Source: Paenibacillus sp. FSL R5-0341 (GTDB taxonomy: Bacteria > Bacillota > Bacilli > Paenibacillales > Paenibacillaceae). Taken from it: DNA of 64,000 nt. The stretch is taken from assembly GCF_037975235.1 (NCBI RefSeq), contig NZ_CP150241.1, positions 5,580,001-5,644,000 of the forward strand. The letters are read 5' to 3'. Within the stretch, counting starts at the first letter, position 1, and the number at the start of each line of letters is the position of its first letter. The notes beneath the pieces are model-generated. The model had not been told where the DNA came from. It was given only the letters and a program-made list of their open reading frames with translations, and made no database searches. This document shows positions 24,634 to 33,657 of the stretch, one piece after another. Both the position numbers and the translations under genes were made by a program.

Positions 24634-26226
24634 TTAACCGTTCCGAAAATCTTGCGGGGTCAGTCCATAATGTTTGCGGAACACCTGAATGAAATAAGGC
24701 GTGTTGTTGTACCCCACTTCCTGACCAACTTCATAGATCTTCATCGCCGTATGCTTGAGCAAATGAACCGCACGTTCCATTCTGGAACGGATAATATAAT
24801 CACTAATACCTTCACCGGTGGATTGTTTGTACATTTTCGACAGATATACCGGGTGCAGATGCACTTCTCCAGCAATGACCTGCAACGATAGATCCTCACC
24901 CAGATGATGGTCGATCCATTGCTGCACCTGCCTAATGAGGGTTGATCCCGCATCCTGTCCCGCCTCGCTGGTGCTCTCTGCCCAATGCTGCATCACAGAC
25001 CGAGTCCACGTTTCAAGACTGCGTAGCGAGATGCCATAACCATCCTTGAGCAGCTGCTGATACTGCTCCCCAAGCACTTCGGCTAATTGCCTTCCTTCCC
25101 GATGAGCCATATAGGAGAATGCCGCCGCCAGATAATGAAAAGCCACATACACATGCTCCGGGAACACACTGTTCGACAGTTCGGCAAAGATCTGATCAAT
25201 CTTACGGTGTGCATCCTCCATGCGCCCGGCTTCCAGTAACGTCGTCAGACCCGGCGGTTCATACAGCGCCGTGAGTGACTTCAACGTGGACCCATTGGAG
25301 CCTGCTGCCGCATTCAGATGTAATCCTTTGCCTGCCTCAGCCTGCTTGCGAAGTGCACTCACGGCTTGATGGTATAGCTGCGGCACCTGATCTGGGAAAC
25401 GCCCCATGCGACTAACGGATAGGGAAATGGTCGCGTTCAGATACTGCCTCACACTGTGGATCAATCGCTCTCCGAGTCGGCCCATTAACATCTCAGGTTC
25501 GGCTTGGGTTTGTTTGGGACTGGCCATGAAGACTAGGTCATCATAGGCGTCATCCGTATGGCAGAGATGATAGGCACTGCCGTAGATCTCTTCCACTACA
25601 TTCGAGATGGCGTACTTCATCAGCCGAAACGCTTTATGTGTGGCTTGATGGTCATCATAACGGATGAGCAGCAGCTGCATTTTATCCTGTGGACGGAACC
25701 CGATCTCCAGCTGCTCCAACTTATCCGTGAGTTCTGCATCCGCAAATTTATGCCCTAACAGCACATCCTTCATCAGCTCCGCCCGCTTCTCGGGCAGATG
25801 TTCCCTCACCGAATACATGGCCCGCTGGTGCAGCATTTGTTTCTCACCCTCCAGGCGAATCTGCACGGCGGCCTGCTGCACGGATTCGATCAGTTCCTCA
25901 TCCCGGACCGGTTTGAGCAGATAACTGACTGTCCCATGTTTGAGCGCCTGCTTCGCATAATCGAAGGAAGCATGCCCCGATAAAATAATACATTTGGTAC
26001 GTTCCCACTTTTGCCGGATATGACTGACCAGATCCAGACCGGACAGACCCGGCATGCGAATATCCGTGATAATAATATGGACCTGATGTGTTGCCATATG
26101 TTCCAGTGCCTCTTTGACTGAATAGGCTTTGAATACCTGACCAATCCCGTGTTCTCTCCACGGTATGGAGACGGCGATCGACTCTACTGCGGAATGTTCA
26201 TCATCCACGACCATCAGATTCATCAT
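24634..26226 (-). CDS. YesN-type AraC-family response regulator
   Basis: The 530-residue protein has an N-terminal receiver (phospho-acceptor Asp55 in TDIRMPG), a long middle region, and a C-terminal AraC double helix-turn-helix at about 430-530 (LSLQVIAGEVHLHPVYLSKMYK, read in part, and VGYNNTPYFIQVFRKHYGLTP). It would receive phosphate from the YesM-type kinase encoded just upstream and activate the sugar importer genes on both sides. The ATG at 26226 follows GAGGAGG by nine bases and overlaps the kinase gene by 26 bases. A start at 26244 lacks this support. Confidence 0.93.
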   Translation of the reverse strand: MMNLMVVDDEHSAVESIAVSIPWREHGIGQVFKAYSVKEALEHMATHQVHIIITDIRMPGLSGLDLVSHIRQKWERTKCIILSGHASFDYAKQALKHGTVSYLLKPVRDEELIESVQQAAVQIRLEGEKQMLHQRAMYSVREHLPEKRAELMKDVLLGHKFADAELTDKLEQLEIGFRPQDKMQLLLIRYDDHQATHKAFRLMKYAISNVVEEIYGSAYHLCHTDDAYDDLVFMASPKQTQAEPEMLMGRLGERLIHSVRQYLNATISLSVSRMGRFPDQVPQLYHQAVSALRKQAEAGKGLHLNAAAGSNGSTLKSLTALYEPPGLTTLLEAGRMEDAHRKIDQIFAELSNSVFPEHVYVAFHYLAAAFSYMAHREGRQLAEVLGEQYQQLLKDGYGISLRSLETWTRSVMQHWAESTSEAGQDAGSTLIRQVQQWIDHHLGEDLSLQVIAGEVHLHPVYLSKMYKQSTGEGISDYIIRSRMERAVHLLKHTAMKIYEVGQEVGYNNTPYFIQVFRKHYGLTPQDFRNG

Positions 26227-27961
26227 TCGTTTGTTCCTCCTCAAACCATCGAATTTCTACACTAAGTCCACCATAGGGAATCGCTCCAAAATGAAGCCCG
26301 GACGACAGCCCATATCGTGTAACGAGACGCTGGTGCACATTCCATGTGCCTGTTCCAATCTCTTCGCCCATCGGTTCATTGATCTCCCGTTCCAATTCCG
26401 CAATCTCTTCCGCTGTCAGCGTGACACCGTCATTGTCTACAAACAGGCTGTATCTTGTATATTTTCGTCCCTCAATATGTTCGGGTACCGCCATACCTGT
26501 TACGACAACATGCCCACTGCCTTCCATCGGCTCAATACCGTGGATCACCGCATTCTCTACGATCGGCTGAATGAGCAGTCGCGGAATGTGAAGCTGCATC
26601 AGTTGCTGCGGTACAGCGATCTCGTAGGTCAGCCGGTTGGTCCGCATCTGTTGAATGGACAAGTAATGGTCCAGCAGCCGGATCTCTTCTTCCACTGTCG
26701 TCATGTCATTCTCGCCCCGCGTAATGTAACGATAGTAGTCACCCAGGCTTAGCGACATGGCAATAACCGCTTCACGGTTGCCGAGCTGGGTCATATTTTT
26801 GATATAAAACAGGCAGTTGTACAGGAAATGAGGATTGATCTGTGATTGCAGATGCTTCAATGTTGCTTCACGTGAGCGAATACGTTCCTCGTATACCTTC
26901 TCGATCAGTTCCTGAATCTGCTCCGCCATATGGTTAAAGCTCTGGGTCAGGTACGCAAATTCATCACGAGAGTGATCGACTGGAATCCGTGTGGACAGCT
27001 GCCCTTTGCGAATCTGTTGCAGCCCTCTCATCAAACGGTGGATTGGCACCTGGACTTTTCGATACAAAAGCAGCGCAGCCCCGATACTCAGCACGAGCAG
27101 TAACAGAATGGAGGTAATAAACATATTTCGGCTCTTATCCATCGGGGTTAGCAAATCATCCAATACCACCGGGTTCACGTATACTGCCTGTAGCTGTTTG
27201 GAGTGCACGTAACTGACCAGATATTGCTTGCCGCCTACCTCCAGCTGATGATTACCTTCTCTCTCCGGTCCGTTAAAGGGGATATCACGCATGATCGCTT
27301 CAACCAGTTCGGGGTCCGCCGTACGGTTCAGTAACGGCTCATTGCCCGGTACTAATAAGAAAGGATCTCCTCCCTGCGTTTCTTTAAAATCATCCAACAT
27401 GGCAACCACGTTCATCGGGTCAAAATTAATCTCCATCACCGTTCGCACGCCTGTATTCACCGGTTTTTCATTCCACTCATAGTTATCTGTGAAAAAGTAG
27501 GTGAAGCTCCCCTGCTCCAGCTGCCATTGGCCCGGTTGCGGAAACGTCAACATCTTCTCATCGTAGACCGTCCGGCTGGACATGGTGGATAACACAAGTT
27601 CGGCTTGTGGCAGCACAATGGTAATATCGTTCTTCCAGCGGCTGGTGGACTGGTACAACGATAATTTGTCGAGAATATCCAGATAGATGCTGTTCTTCTC
27701 ATACTGGCTGGTTAAATCCGTCATGTAACGGTAGTGCAGGATACTCGGATCCCGCAACAATGTAAGACCATACAGTGAGAGCTGCTCGATATTTTTATCC
27801 ACCTGGGAACTGAAATAATTGAACTGGTTCAGACTCGACTGTTGTTTCTCTTCAACGACCATGTCCACATTTGCCTGATTCGCGTATGTATAGAGCAGCA
27901 GAATGGGTACGAGCAGGCAGATTAAAAGAATGACCGTCTTCGCAAATACTGTGAATTTCAT
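26201..27961 (-). CDS. YesM-type sensor histidine kinase
   Basis: The 586-residue kinase has a first membrane span at residues 7-27, an outer sensing domain (dCache-like by length) to about residue 280, a second span near 285-305, and a HAMP linker. The His-kinase domain of the LytS/YesM class follows, with phospho-accepting His in QSQINPHFLYN near residue 380. The ATPase domain has PRLLIQPIVENAVIHGIEP and a short G-box region. It probably senses an oligosaccharide or the loaded binding protein outside the cell. Its gene overlaps that of the response regulator. Confidence 0.93.
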   Translation of the reverse strand: MKFTVFAKTVILLICLLVPILLLYTYANQANVDMVVEEKQQSSLNQFNYFSSQVDKNIEQLSLYGLTLLRDPSILHYRYMTDLTSQYEKNSIYLDILDKLSLYQSTSRWKNDITIVLPQAELVLSTMSSRTVYDEKMLTFPQPGQWQLEQGSFTYFFTDNYEWNEKPVNTGVRTVMEINFDPMNVVAMLDDFKETQGGDPFLLVPGNEPLLNRTADPELVEAIMRDIPFNGPEREGNHQLEVGGKQYLVSYVHSKQLQAVYVNPVVLDDLLTPMDKSRNMFITSILLLLVLSIGAALLLYRKVQVPIHRLMRGLQQIRKGQLSTRIPVDHSRDEFAYLTQSFNHMAEQIQELIEKVYEERIRSREATLKHLQSQINPHFLYNCLFYIKNMTQLGNREAVIAMSLSLGDYYRYITRGENDMTTVEEEIRLLDHYLSIQQMRTNRLTYEIAVPQQLMQLHIPRLLIQPIVENAVIHGIEPMEGSGHVVVTGMAVPEHIEGRKYTRYSLFVDNDGVTLTAEEIAELEREINEPMGEEIGTGTWNVHQRLVTRYGLSSGLHFGAIPYGGLSVEIRWFEEEQTNDESDGRG

Positions 27962-28122
27962 CGTTTCACCCTGTCCCTGAATTTGAAGTCGTTCTACACC
28001 GAAGTCCTATTTTATATTGAAAACCCTTACATTTCTATATGATTTTATGTTCTCCGTCTTTCCTGCGACCTGAAATCCCCTTATACTGGAAATGAATCAA
28101 CATTTCGTGAGGGGGCTCTGTG

Positions 28123-28401
28123 ATGCAACTGACAGAACAAGGCATTTTGCATATTGAAGAAGATGATATTTCCAGCTTGTACTGTTACAGGGACCTAGAT
28201 GGCATGGCTTTTGATGCTTCATTCCTGTTTGAGTTACAGCTTCAGGAATTAACCTTATCTCCAGGTAGCGTTCGGGCGATTCAGTTTGATTTTGAGGGAG
28301 AGGAAGCCCCGCTCTATGAAGAACGGGAACGTTTAGTGACCGAGGTACAGTCAGCGGTTCGTACCGTTGATACGCAGTATGATGGCTCGATTGTGAAATA
28401 A
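28123..28401 (+). CDS. Small acidic protein of unknown function
   Basis: The 92-residue protein is acidic and soluble, with strand-rich segments such as GILHIEEDDISSLYCY and SVRAIQFDFEGEEAPLY. No signal peptide, span or known motif is visible. GAGGGGG lies seven bases before the ATG, and the frame is open to a clean stop, so I regard it as real. It stands alone between the divergent YesM gene and the permeases. It is too short to assign. Confidence 0.6.
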   Translation: MQLTEQGILHIEEDDISSLYCYRDLDGMAFDASFLFELQLQELTLSPGSVRAIQFDFEGEEAPLYEERERLVTEVQSAVRTVDTQYDGSIVK

Positions 28402-28541
28402 TAGAGGCATGTTCAGCATGAAGGGCATATCGGAAGCAGAAAACATATGGCAGGAGCTAACCTGATAACAGGAGCGTTTGACTTTACAGTCGGATTCTCT
28501 TTTTTGCTGTTTCCATCAACAGGTTAATATTTCAACATCCG

Positions 28542-28554
28542 CATTGAAATGTTG
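28542..28554 (+). promoter_or_regulatory. Candidate YesN-type regulator site, copy 2
   Basis: CATTGAAATGTTG lies 109 bases before the first permease start and matches the element upstream of the binding-protein gene in its first nine bases. Here it also forms half of an inverted repeat, ATTTCAA and TTGAAAT separated by eight bases. Confidence 0.4.
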
Positions 28555-28662
28555 TTCTATAGTCCGCCCTTTTCCGTTGTTATAATTCAGTTGCTCCACT
28601 CCGTGCAGAGGCTTGATCGCCTCATGTTGCCCGGGGTTGGACGAGATAAAGGAGGGACCCTG

Positions 28663-29628
28663 ATGGCTATGGAACAACCGTTAACAACCAATAAGCCGGT
28701 GCGAAAAATGACACCCCATGCACGCAAACGTACCCGCTGGAATTTCAAACGCACGTGGCCGCTGCATCTGATGCTGCTGCCTGCTGTACTGCTCACTTTG
28801 CTGTTCGCCTATGTGCCCATGGGCGGCATTATTATTGCTTTTCAAGACTTCAAACCGTGGCTGGGGTTCACTGGCTCCAAATGGGTCGGCTGGGACAACT
28901 TCCGGTTCATGTTCGAATATCCCGACAGCGTTCAGGTCATCTGGAACACGGTACTGATCGCTTCGATGAAAATTGTGGCCGGACTTGTGGCCCCCGTGGT
29001 GTTCGCCATTTTGCTGAATGAGGTTCGGAACTCCACGTTCAAACGTTTCTCACAGACCTTGGTGTATCTGCCCCATTTCCTGTCCTGGGTTGTCCTGGGT
29101 GGTATATTGCTCGACATGTTATCACCGGAAGGCGGGCTGGTAAACCAGCTGTTGGCGGCGGCTGGTGTTGAACCGATTTTCTTTTTGGGGGATGGCGACT
29201 GGTTCCGTGTAACGGTAGTTGTTAGTGATGTGTGGAAGGAATTTGGATTCGGAACGATTGTATTTCTGGCAGCACTTGCGGGTATTAACCCCGCATTATA
29301 TGAGGCTTCGGAGGTAGATGGGGCAACACGACTTAGACAGACATTACATATTACCCTGCCTGCACTCGTGCCGATGATTATCGTAGTAGGTACGTTATCG
29401 CTGGGCAATATCCTGAATGCAGGCTTCGACCAGATCTTCAACCTGTACAATCCGCTGGTATATGAAAAAGGCGATATTATCGATACCTTTGTCTACCGCA
29501 TGGGAATTCTGAATGGCAAAATGAGCTTTGCGACAGCCGTTGGACTATTCAAATCATTTGTCGCGATGTTCCTGGTCATCTCTGCGTACCGGATGGCGTA
29601 CAAAATCGCCAATTACCGTATTTTTTAA
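28663..29628 (+). CDS. Carbohydrate ABC importer permease, LplB-like
   Basis: The 321-residue protein has six membrane spans and the EAA loop of importer permeases, EASEVDGATRLRQTLHITLPAL (read in part, about residue 225), which docks the ATPase. The N-terminus is long and basic (KMTPHARKRTRWNFKRTW), as in LplB/YteP proteins. The ATG at 28663 follows GGAGGGA; an open frame runs upstream through the leader but has no good start. With the next gene it forms the channel for the lipoprotein encoded at 22839-24491. Confidence 0.92.
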   Translation: MAMEQPLTTNKPVRKMTPHARKRTRWNFKRTWPLHLMLLPAVLLTLLFAYVPMGGIIIAFQDFKPWLGFTGSKWVGWDNFRFMFEYPDSVQVIWNTVLIASMKIVAGLVAPVVFAILLNEVRNSTFKRFSQTLVYLPHFLSWVVLGGILLDMLSPEGGLVNQLLAAAGVEPIFFLGDGDWFRVTVVVSDVWKEFGFGTIVFLAALAGINPALYEASEVDGATRLRQTLHITLPALVPMIIVVGTLSLGNILNAGFDQIFNLYNPLVYEKGDIIDTFVYRMGILNGKMSFATAVGLFKSFVAMFLVISAYRMAYKIANYRIF

Positions 29629-29662
29629 AAGAGTTAGCATAACGCATTAAGGAGGAATCAAG

Positions 29663-30541
29663 GTGTATCACAAAACAACCGGGTACCGTATATTCAATGG
29701 TTTCAACCTGATATTCATCGCGGCCGTCTCGATCCTGTGCATCCTGCCGCTGGTCCATATTCTGGCCGTTTCCTTCAGTGGTAAAGCGGCAGCATCCGCC
29801 AATCTGGTAACACTGTGGCCGATTGATTTTACGGTGGACGCCTATACCAAAACATTTGGTAACAGTAACTTTCTGAGTGCACTCTGGATTTCAGTCCAGC
29901 GTACGGTTCTGGGAACACTGCTCAGTATGACACTTGTTTTCCTGACGGCTTATCCGTTATCCAAGGAGAGTCTGCATTTCAAGGGGCGCTCGTTATATGC
30001 GTGGTTTTTCATCTTCACGATGCTATTCAGCGGGGGATTGATTCCATCCTATATTTTGATCCAGAAGCTTGGACTGATTAATACGATGTGGGCTCTCATT
30101 TTGCCAGGCGCGGTGGCTGTCTGGAACCTGATTCTGATGATGAACTTTTTCCGTAACGTGCCAAAAGAGCTGGAAGAAGCCGCATTCATTGATGGAGCCA
30201 ACCATATTACGACCCTGTTCAAAATTTATCTGCCTGTATCCATGCCCGCCATTGCCACGATCTCCTTATTCACCATGGTAGGTCAATGGAATTCCTGGTT
30301 CGACGGGCTGATCTATATGAATGATGCTTCCAAATATCCACTTGCCACGTTAATGCAGACCATTATCGTACAGCAGGACTTCTCCAACATGAACGTGGAT
30401 GCAACGCAGCTCCAGAACATGTCTCAACGTACGGTGAACGCGGCTCAGATCTTTATTGGCGCTCTGCCGATCCTGCTCGTATATCCGTTCTTGCAGCGTT
30501 TCTTCGTAAAGGGGATTGTGCTCGGGGCGGTAAAAGAGTAA
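29663..30541 (+). CDS. Carbohydrate ABC importer permease, YtcP/LplC-like
   Basis: The 292-residue protein has six spans and the EAA loop EEAAFIDGANHITTLFKIYLPVS (read in part, about residue 170). It ends in the KGIVLGAVKE tail typical of YtcP-type permeases. The start is GTG at 29663, seven bases after AAGGAGG. It lies 34 bases behind the partner permease in one transcript. No ATPase or glycoside hydrolase gene follows, so the imported sugar must be processed by enzymes encoded elsewhere. Confidence 0.92.
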   Translation: MYHKTTGYRIFNGFNLIFIAAVSILCILPLVHILAVSFSGKAAASANLVTLWPIDFTVDAYTKTFGNSNFLSALWISVQRTVLGTLLSMTLVFLTAYPLSKESLHFKGRSLYAWFFIFTMLFSGGLIPSYILIQKLGLINTMWALILPGAVAVWNLILMMNFFRNVPKELEEAAFIDGANHITTLFKIYLPVSMPAIATISLFTMVGQWNSWFDGLIYMNDASKYPLATLMQTIIVQQDFSNMNVDATQLQNMSQRTVNAAQIFIGALPILLVYPFLQRFFVKGIVLGAVKE

Positions 30542-30585
30542 GGCAAACACACGGAATCTCGACATGAAATTCTTTGTTCAGAAGG

Positions 30586-30777
30586 TTATGATTTCATTTG
30601 ATTTGCGATCGTTCTCCCACGAGTTGCGTTGTTATATTCATTAATTAACTCATCCAGCACCATGGATTGGCGAATAACTTCCGGATGCCACAGTTCCGGA
30701 TATTGATTTGCAATCTGGTAGAGTCTTTGCCGTGCATGTTCGATACATTCCTGAATGGTTTCCGGATTATGTACCAT
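30586..30777 (-). CDS. Spo0E-like aspartyl-phosphate phosphatase
   Basis: The 63-residue protein has the short two-helix layout of Spo0E proteins and the signature S-x-x-L-D-x-L-I in RQSMVLDELINEYN. Members dephosphorylate Spo0A~P or related response regulators and so delay sporulation. The N-terminal helix (IQECIEHARQRLYQIANQY) also fits. ATG 30777 has GGGGGC and GGGAG upstream; an open frame continues to 30816 without need. It is a single gene convergent with the sugar permeases. Confidence 0.85.
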   Translation of the reverse strand: MVHNPETIQECIEHARQRLYQIANQYPELWHPEVIRQSMVLDELINEYNNATRGRTIANQMKS

Positions 30778-30865
30778 ACTCCCGCCCCCTGTTGTCCTTA
30801 AATATCCATCATCCAAAAAAGACCATCTAATATAATATTCGGAACAAGAGGGGATTTGGATTACC

Positions 30866-30893
30866 CCAAAATTAAAATTTTGGTTATTTTTTC
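30866..30893 (+). terminator. AT-rich hairpin with T-run
   Basis: CCAAAATT and AATTTTGG pair around AA and are followed by TTATTTTTT. It lies 325 bases past the permease operon on +, with the Spo0E-like gene on the other strand between, so what it ends is unclear. Confidence 0.5.
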
Positions 30894-30956
30894 TTGTGAA
30901 ATTTATTTTTAGCGTGGATCACATAACCTGATGTGCATATATGTTGAATGCAAATA

Positions 30957-30986
30957 AACCGGACCGGCTGCGGCCTGTCCGGTTTT
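30957..30986. terminator. Hairpin after the MarR gene
   Basis: AACCGGAC and GTCCGGTT form a perfect stem with a GC-rich loop. The T-run is short on both strands. It lies about 75 bases past the MarR stop on the minus strand. Confidence 0.55.
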
Positions 30987-31059
30987 ATAGCGTTTATTTT
31001 TTTGCAGAACAACTTCGTATGCCGAGATGAATATGAGCAGGCTCAACAGCTTACTTACG

Positions 31060-31770
31060 CTAATCCTCATATTTCGTAAAGAAAACATCCTCAAGAACGG
31101 CCTTGGCTTTCTTCAGATCACGGGAATTCAGCGTATGAAGCATCCCCATAATTTCATTCATTTCCTCGTTAACGGTTACTGCTTCCGTACTCTCATTATC
31201 ATGTGAGACTTCATCGGGATATGGAATAACTTCACTAGAAACCAATAACGGACCATCTTTTTCTGTATGGAACCAGGACGCCTGTGCCGTATCACGGAGA
31301 GCATGAACTATGAACTGCAATTCATCTTCGGTATATCGTTGCAAAAAACGGTTTGCGCCAAGATCAATTTGTTGATGCATGGCTTGATGTAAACGATATA
31401 TGTCTTGACCCCGTTCTGACACGCGAAACAATACTTCTTTTTTATTATCCGGCAGGTATTCAGGCAAAATGATATTTTTCTGGACCAGCCTCTTGGTGAT
31501 TTTGGAAACTGTGCCTTTGGAAAAGCCGAATTGCTTCGAAATGGTTATGCCATTTACAGGTTCAAGTGTTCCAATGGCATCCAGCACATGCAGCATAGTA
31601 ACCGTCATGTCTTCGACTAACTCTTGAACCTCCGGATTAGGGCTGTTTTGGAGCAGCCACTCCTTCTCTTCGTCATCTTCCGCTTGGAATTTAATCTGTA
31701 TGTCTTTCACAGCTTCCAGCACTTCATCAATCAGGTGCTCTTTATTGTGATAGTTTGATGGCTTGATCAT
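31060..31770 (-). CDS. MarR-family regulator with long C-terminal tail
   Basis: The 236-residue protein has the MarR winged helix at about residues 55-150 (TISKQFGFSKGTVSKITKRL as recognition part, wing near YLPDNKKEVLFRVSERG). An acidic C-terminal extension of about 60 residues exceeds the usual family length of 140-170. It is divergent from a flavin monooxygenase gene, and inverted repeats lie between them, the classic set-up for a repressor of an aromatic-compound or drug-modifying enzyme. GGAGGAAAAAGG precedes the ATG at 31770. No redox-sensing cysteine is evident. Confidence 0.88.
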   Translation of the reverse strand: MIKPSNYHNKEHLIDEVLEAVKDIQIKFQAEDDEEKEWLLQNSPNPEVQELVEDMTVTMLHVLDAIGTLEPVNGITISKQFGFSKGTVSKITKRLVQKNIILPEYLPDNKKEVLFRVSERGQDIYRLHQAMHQQIDLGANRFLQRYTEDELQFIVHALRDTAQASWFHTEKDGPLLVSSEVIPYPDEVSHDNESTEAVTVNEEMNEIMGMLHTLNSRDLKKAKAVLEDVFFTKYED

Positions 31771-31832
31771 CCTTTTTCCTCCAACACTAATGAACTTCAT
31801 CCCAGTATATCAAGGACAGGTTCATAAATAAA

Positions 31833-31845
31833 GTTTCCAGGAAAC
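31833..31845. promoter_or_regulatory. Palindrome GTTTCC-A-GGAAAC in the MarR/monooxygenase intergenic region
   Basis: A perfect 13-base palindrome lies five bases upstream of the monooxygenase -35 box. It shares the GAAAC core with the longer inverted repeat at 31891-31919, so both could be bound by the MarR protein. Confidence 0.5.
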
Positions 31846-31849
31846 AATA

Positions 31850-31879
31850 TTGACAAATGAATAGAATTTAAACTAATAT
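31850..31879 (+). promoter_or_regulatory. Monooxygenase promoter
   Basis: TTGACA (31850-31855) and TAATAT (31874-31879) are 18 bases apart, about 114 bases before the monooxygenase ATG. Confidence 0.65.
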
Positions 31880-31890
31880 TGTTGCAAGGA

Positions 31891-31919
31891 AACTTATTGT
31901 TTCTTAGAAACAATAAGTT
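31891..31919. promoter_or_regulatory. 13-bp perfect inverted repeat, likely MarR operator
   Basis: AACTTATTGTTTC and GAAACAATAAGTT are separated by TTA. The repeat begins 12 bases past the -10 box, so it would cover the transcription start. A bound repressor there would block the monooxygenase gene. Confidence 0.75.
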
Positions 31920-31992
31920 GTAATTTTCATAGTCCGTTAGTTATTAGAAACAGAACTTTATTTCAGATCCAATTTAGAGAGGAACATTACAA

Positions 31993-33573
31993 ATGACAGA
32001 TATACGATTCAATCCATCGCAAGAGAAGCAACAACCGGGTGTGAGTCCATCGAGGAAAGATTACGATATCGACGTATTGGTTGCAGGCGCCGGTCCGACC
32101 GGATCTACATTAGCAGCAGATCTTTTGCGCCGCGGCCTTCGTGTCCGACTGGTCGACAAGGCTCCCCACGCCTTCAAAGGTTCTCGTGCAAAGGGAGTAC
32201 AGCCGCGAACCCAGGAGCTTTTGGAGGACCTCGGCGTGCTGAGTGAGGCTCATGCGGAGGGAGATTCTTACCCGCTCGCAGGTATTCATCTCGGGCCCAT
32301 CACCGTGCCGTGGCGCATGCAACAACGGAATAAACCTACACCAGATGTGCCCTATCCGAATATTCTTCTGCTGGCTCAACACCGCACGGATGCCATCCTG
32401 CACCGACTGCTCAAACGTCAGGGACTGAATATTGAATTTAACAACGCGGTGGATTCTTTTGAACAGGATGCCAATGGGGTGACAGTGACGCTCTCTTCAG
32501 GGGAGAAGATTCGCAGCAGATATCTGGTGGGGGCAGACGGTGGTTCCAGCACCGTTCGTAAAGGTGTTGGCATTCGTTTTGTGGGAGAGACCAACGAATC
32601 GGATCGGATGCTTATCATCGACGGTACAATCGATGGGTTGTCGCGCAGTCGTTGGCATATGTGGCCACGCACAAAAGGTAAATTTGTCGGAGCATGTCCC
32701 CTGCCACATTCCGACCAATTCCAAGTCATGATCAGGTTGGGAGCAGACGAGAACCCAGACCTCGACGAGGCTGTACTTGCCGCTCAGTTCCACAAGCTCA
32801 CTGGTTTACGGCTCTACGATATTACCTGGAGTTCTGTATTTCGTCCCAACGTGCGACTTGCCGAGCATTATCGGTCGGGCCGGGTCATTCTTGCAGGCGA
32901 TGCAGCCCACGTCCATACCCCAGCCGGTGCGCAAGGACTCAATACCGGTGTACAGGACGCTTACAACCTCGGCTGGAAGATAGGTCAGGTCATTGCTGGC
33001 GCACCCGATCGCTTACTTGACAGCTATGAAGCTGAACGTCAACCTATTGCCGCACGAGTACTTGGAAAATCCAGCGAGTTGTACGCCAAGCTCGATAATA
33101 AACGCCTTGCCAGTCTCAAACGAGGTGATGAAGAACGTCAGCTCACACTATCGTATCATGGTGGTCCACTTAGCTCTGAGAATTCATCAGCGACCAAGTC
33201 ACTTCAGGTCGGAGATCGAGCACCCGATGCTCCATGCATCGGCCCAGGCGGGGTAAGACGTTTTTTTGAAATTCTCCGTGGACCACAATTCACATTGCTT
33301 GCTTTTGGAGCCAATGCCGCTCATATCCTCCCTGACCTGATCTGGCCGGCTAGTGGTGCCGAATTGCACAGATACATCGTCAGTACTGGTAATGAAGCCG
33401 AACAGAATGTTATCAACGACACCACCCAAAAACTGACTGACATCTACGGCATTAACAGCGACACGCTGATACTTATTCGACCCGATGGTTACATCGGCAA
33501 CATCATCAAGAGCGACTGGCAGACGGAATTTGAGAATGTAGTCAGTATGGTTACCCCGCCACGTTCAGTGTAA
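31993..33573 (+). CDS. FAD-dependent aromatic-ring monooxygenase (PheA/TfdB/UbiH type)
   Basis: The 526-residue protein has the FAD-binding Rossmann motif VAGAGPTGSTLA near residue 30 and the second FAD motif GDAAHVHTPAGAQGLNTG near 305, the DG-type motif YLVGADGGSSTVRK near 180, and a C-terminal thioredoxin-like domain (from about 400, RAPDAPCIG). This is the group A flavoprotein hydroxylase layout, using NAD(P)H and oxygen to hydroxylate phenols or antibiotics. It is controlled by the divergent MarR gene. Rifampicin-monooxygenase-like activity is possible, but the substrate cannot be read from sequence. Confidence 0.9.
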   Translation: MTDIRFNPSQEKQQPGVSPSRKDYDIDVLVAGAGPTGSTLAADLLRRGLRVRLVDKAPHAFKGSRAKGVQPRTQELLEDLGVLSEAHAEGDSYPLAGIHLGPITVPWRMQQRNKPTPDVPYPNILLLAQHRTDAILHRLLKRQGLNIEFNNAVDSFEQDANGVTVTLSSGEKIRSRYLVGADGGSSTVRKGVGIRFVGETNESDRMLIIDGTIDGLSRSRWHMWPRTKGKFVGACPLPHSDQFQVMIRLGADENPDLDEAVLAAQFHKLTGLRLYDITWSSVFRPNVRLAEHYRSGRVILAGDAAHVHTPAGAQGLNTGVQDAYNLGWKIGQVIAGAPDRLLDSYEAERQPIAARVLGKSSELYAKLDNKRLASLKRGDEERQLTLSYHGGPLSSENSSATKSLQVGDRAPDAPCIGPGGVRRFFEILRGPQFTLLAFGANAAHILPDLIWPASGAELHRYIVSTGNEAEQNVINDTTQKLTDIYGINSDTLILIRPDGYIGNIIKSDWQTEFENVVSMVTPPRSV

Positions 33574-33657
33574 AATATTAGAATATTCAAACTGCGCTTT
33601 AAGCACCAAATGCACACTTCGGGCCGGGGGCCACATCAGAGGAACTACATGCTTCAT

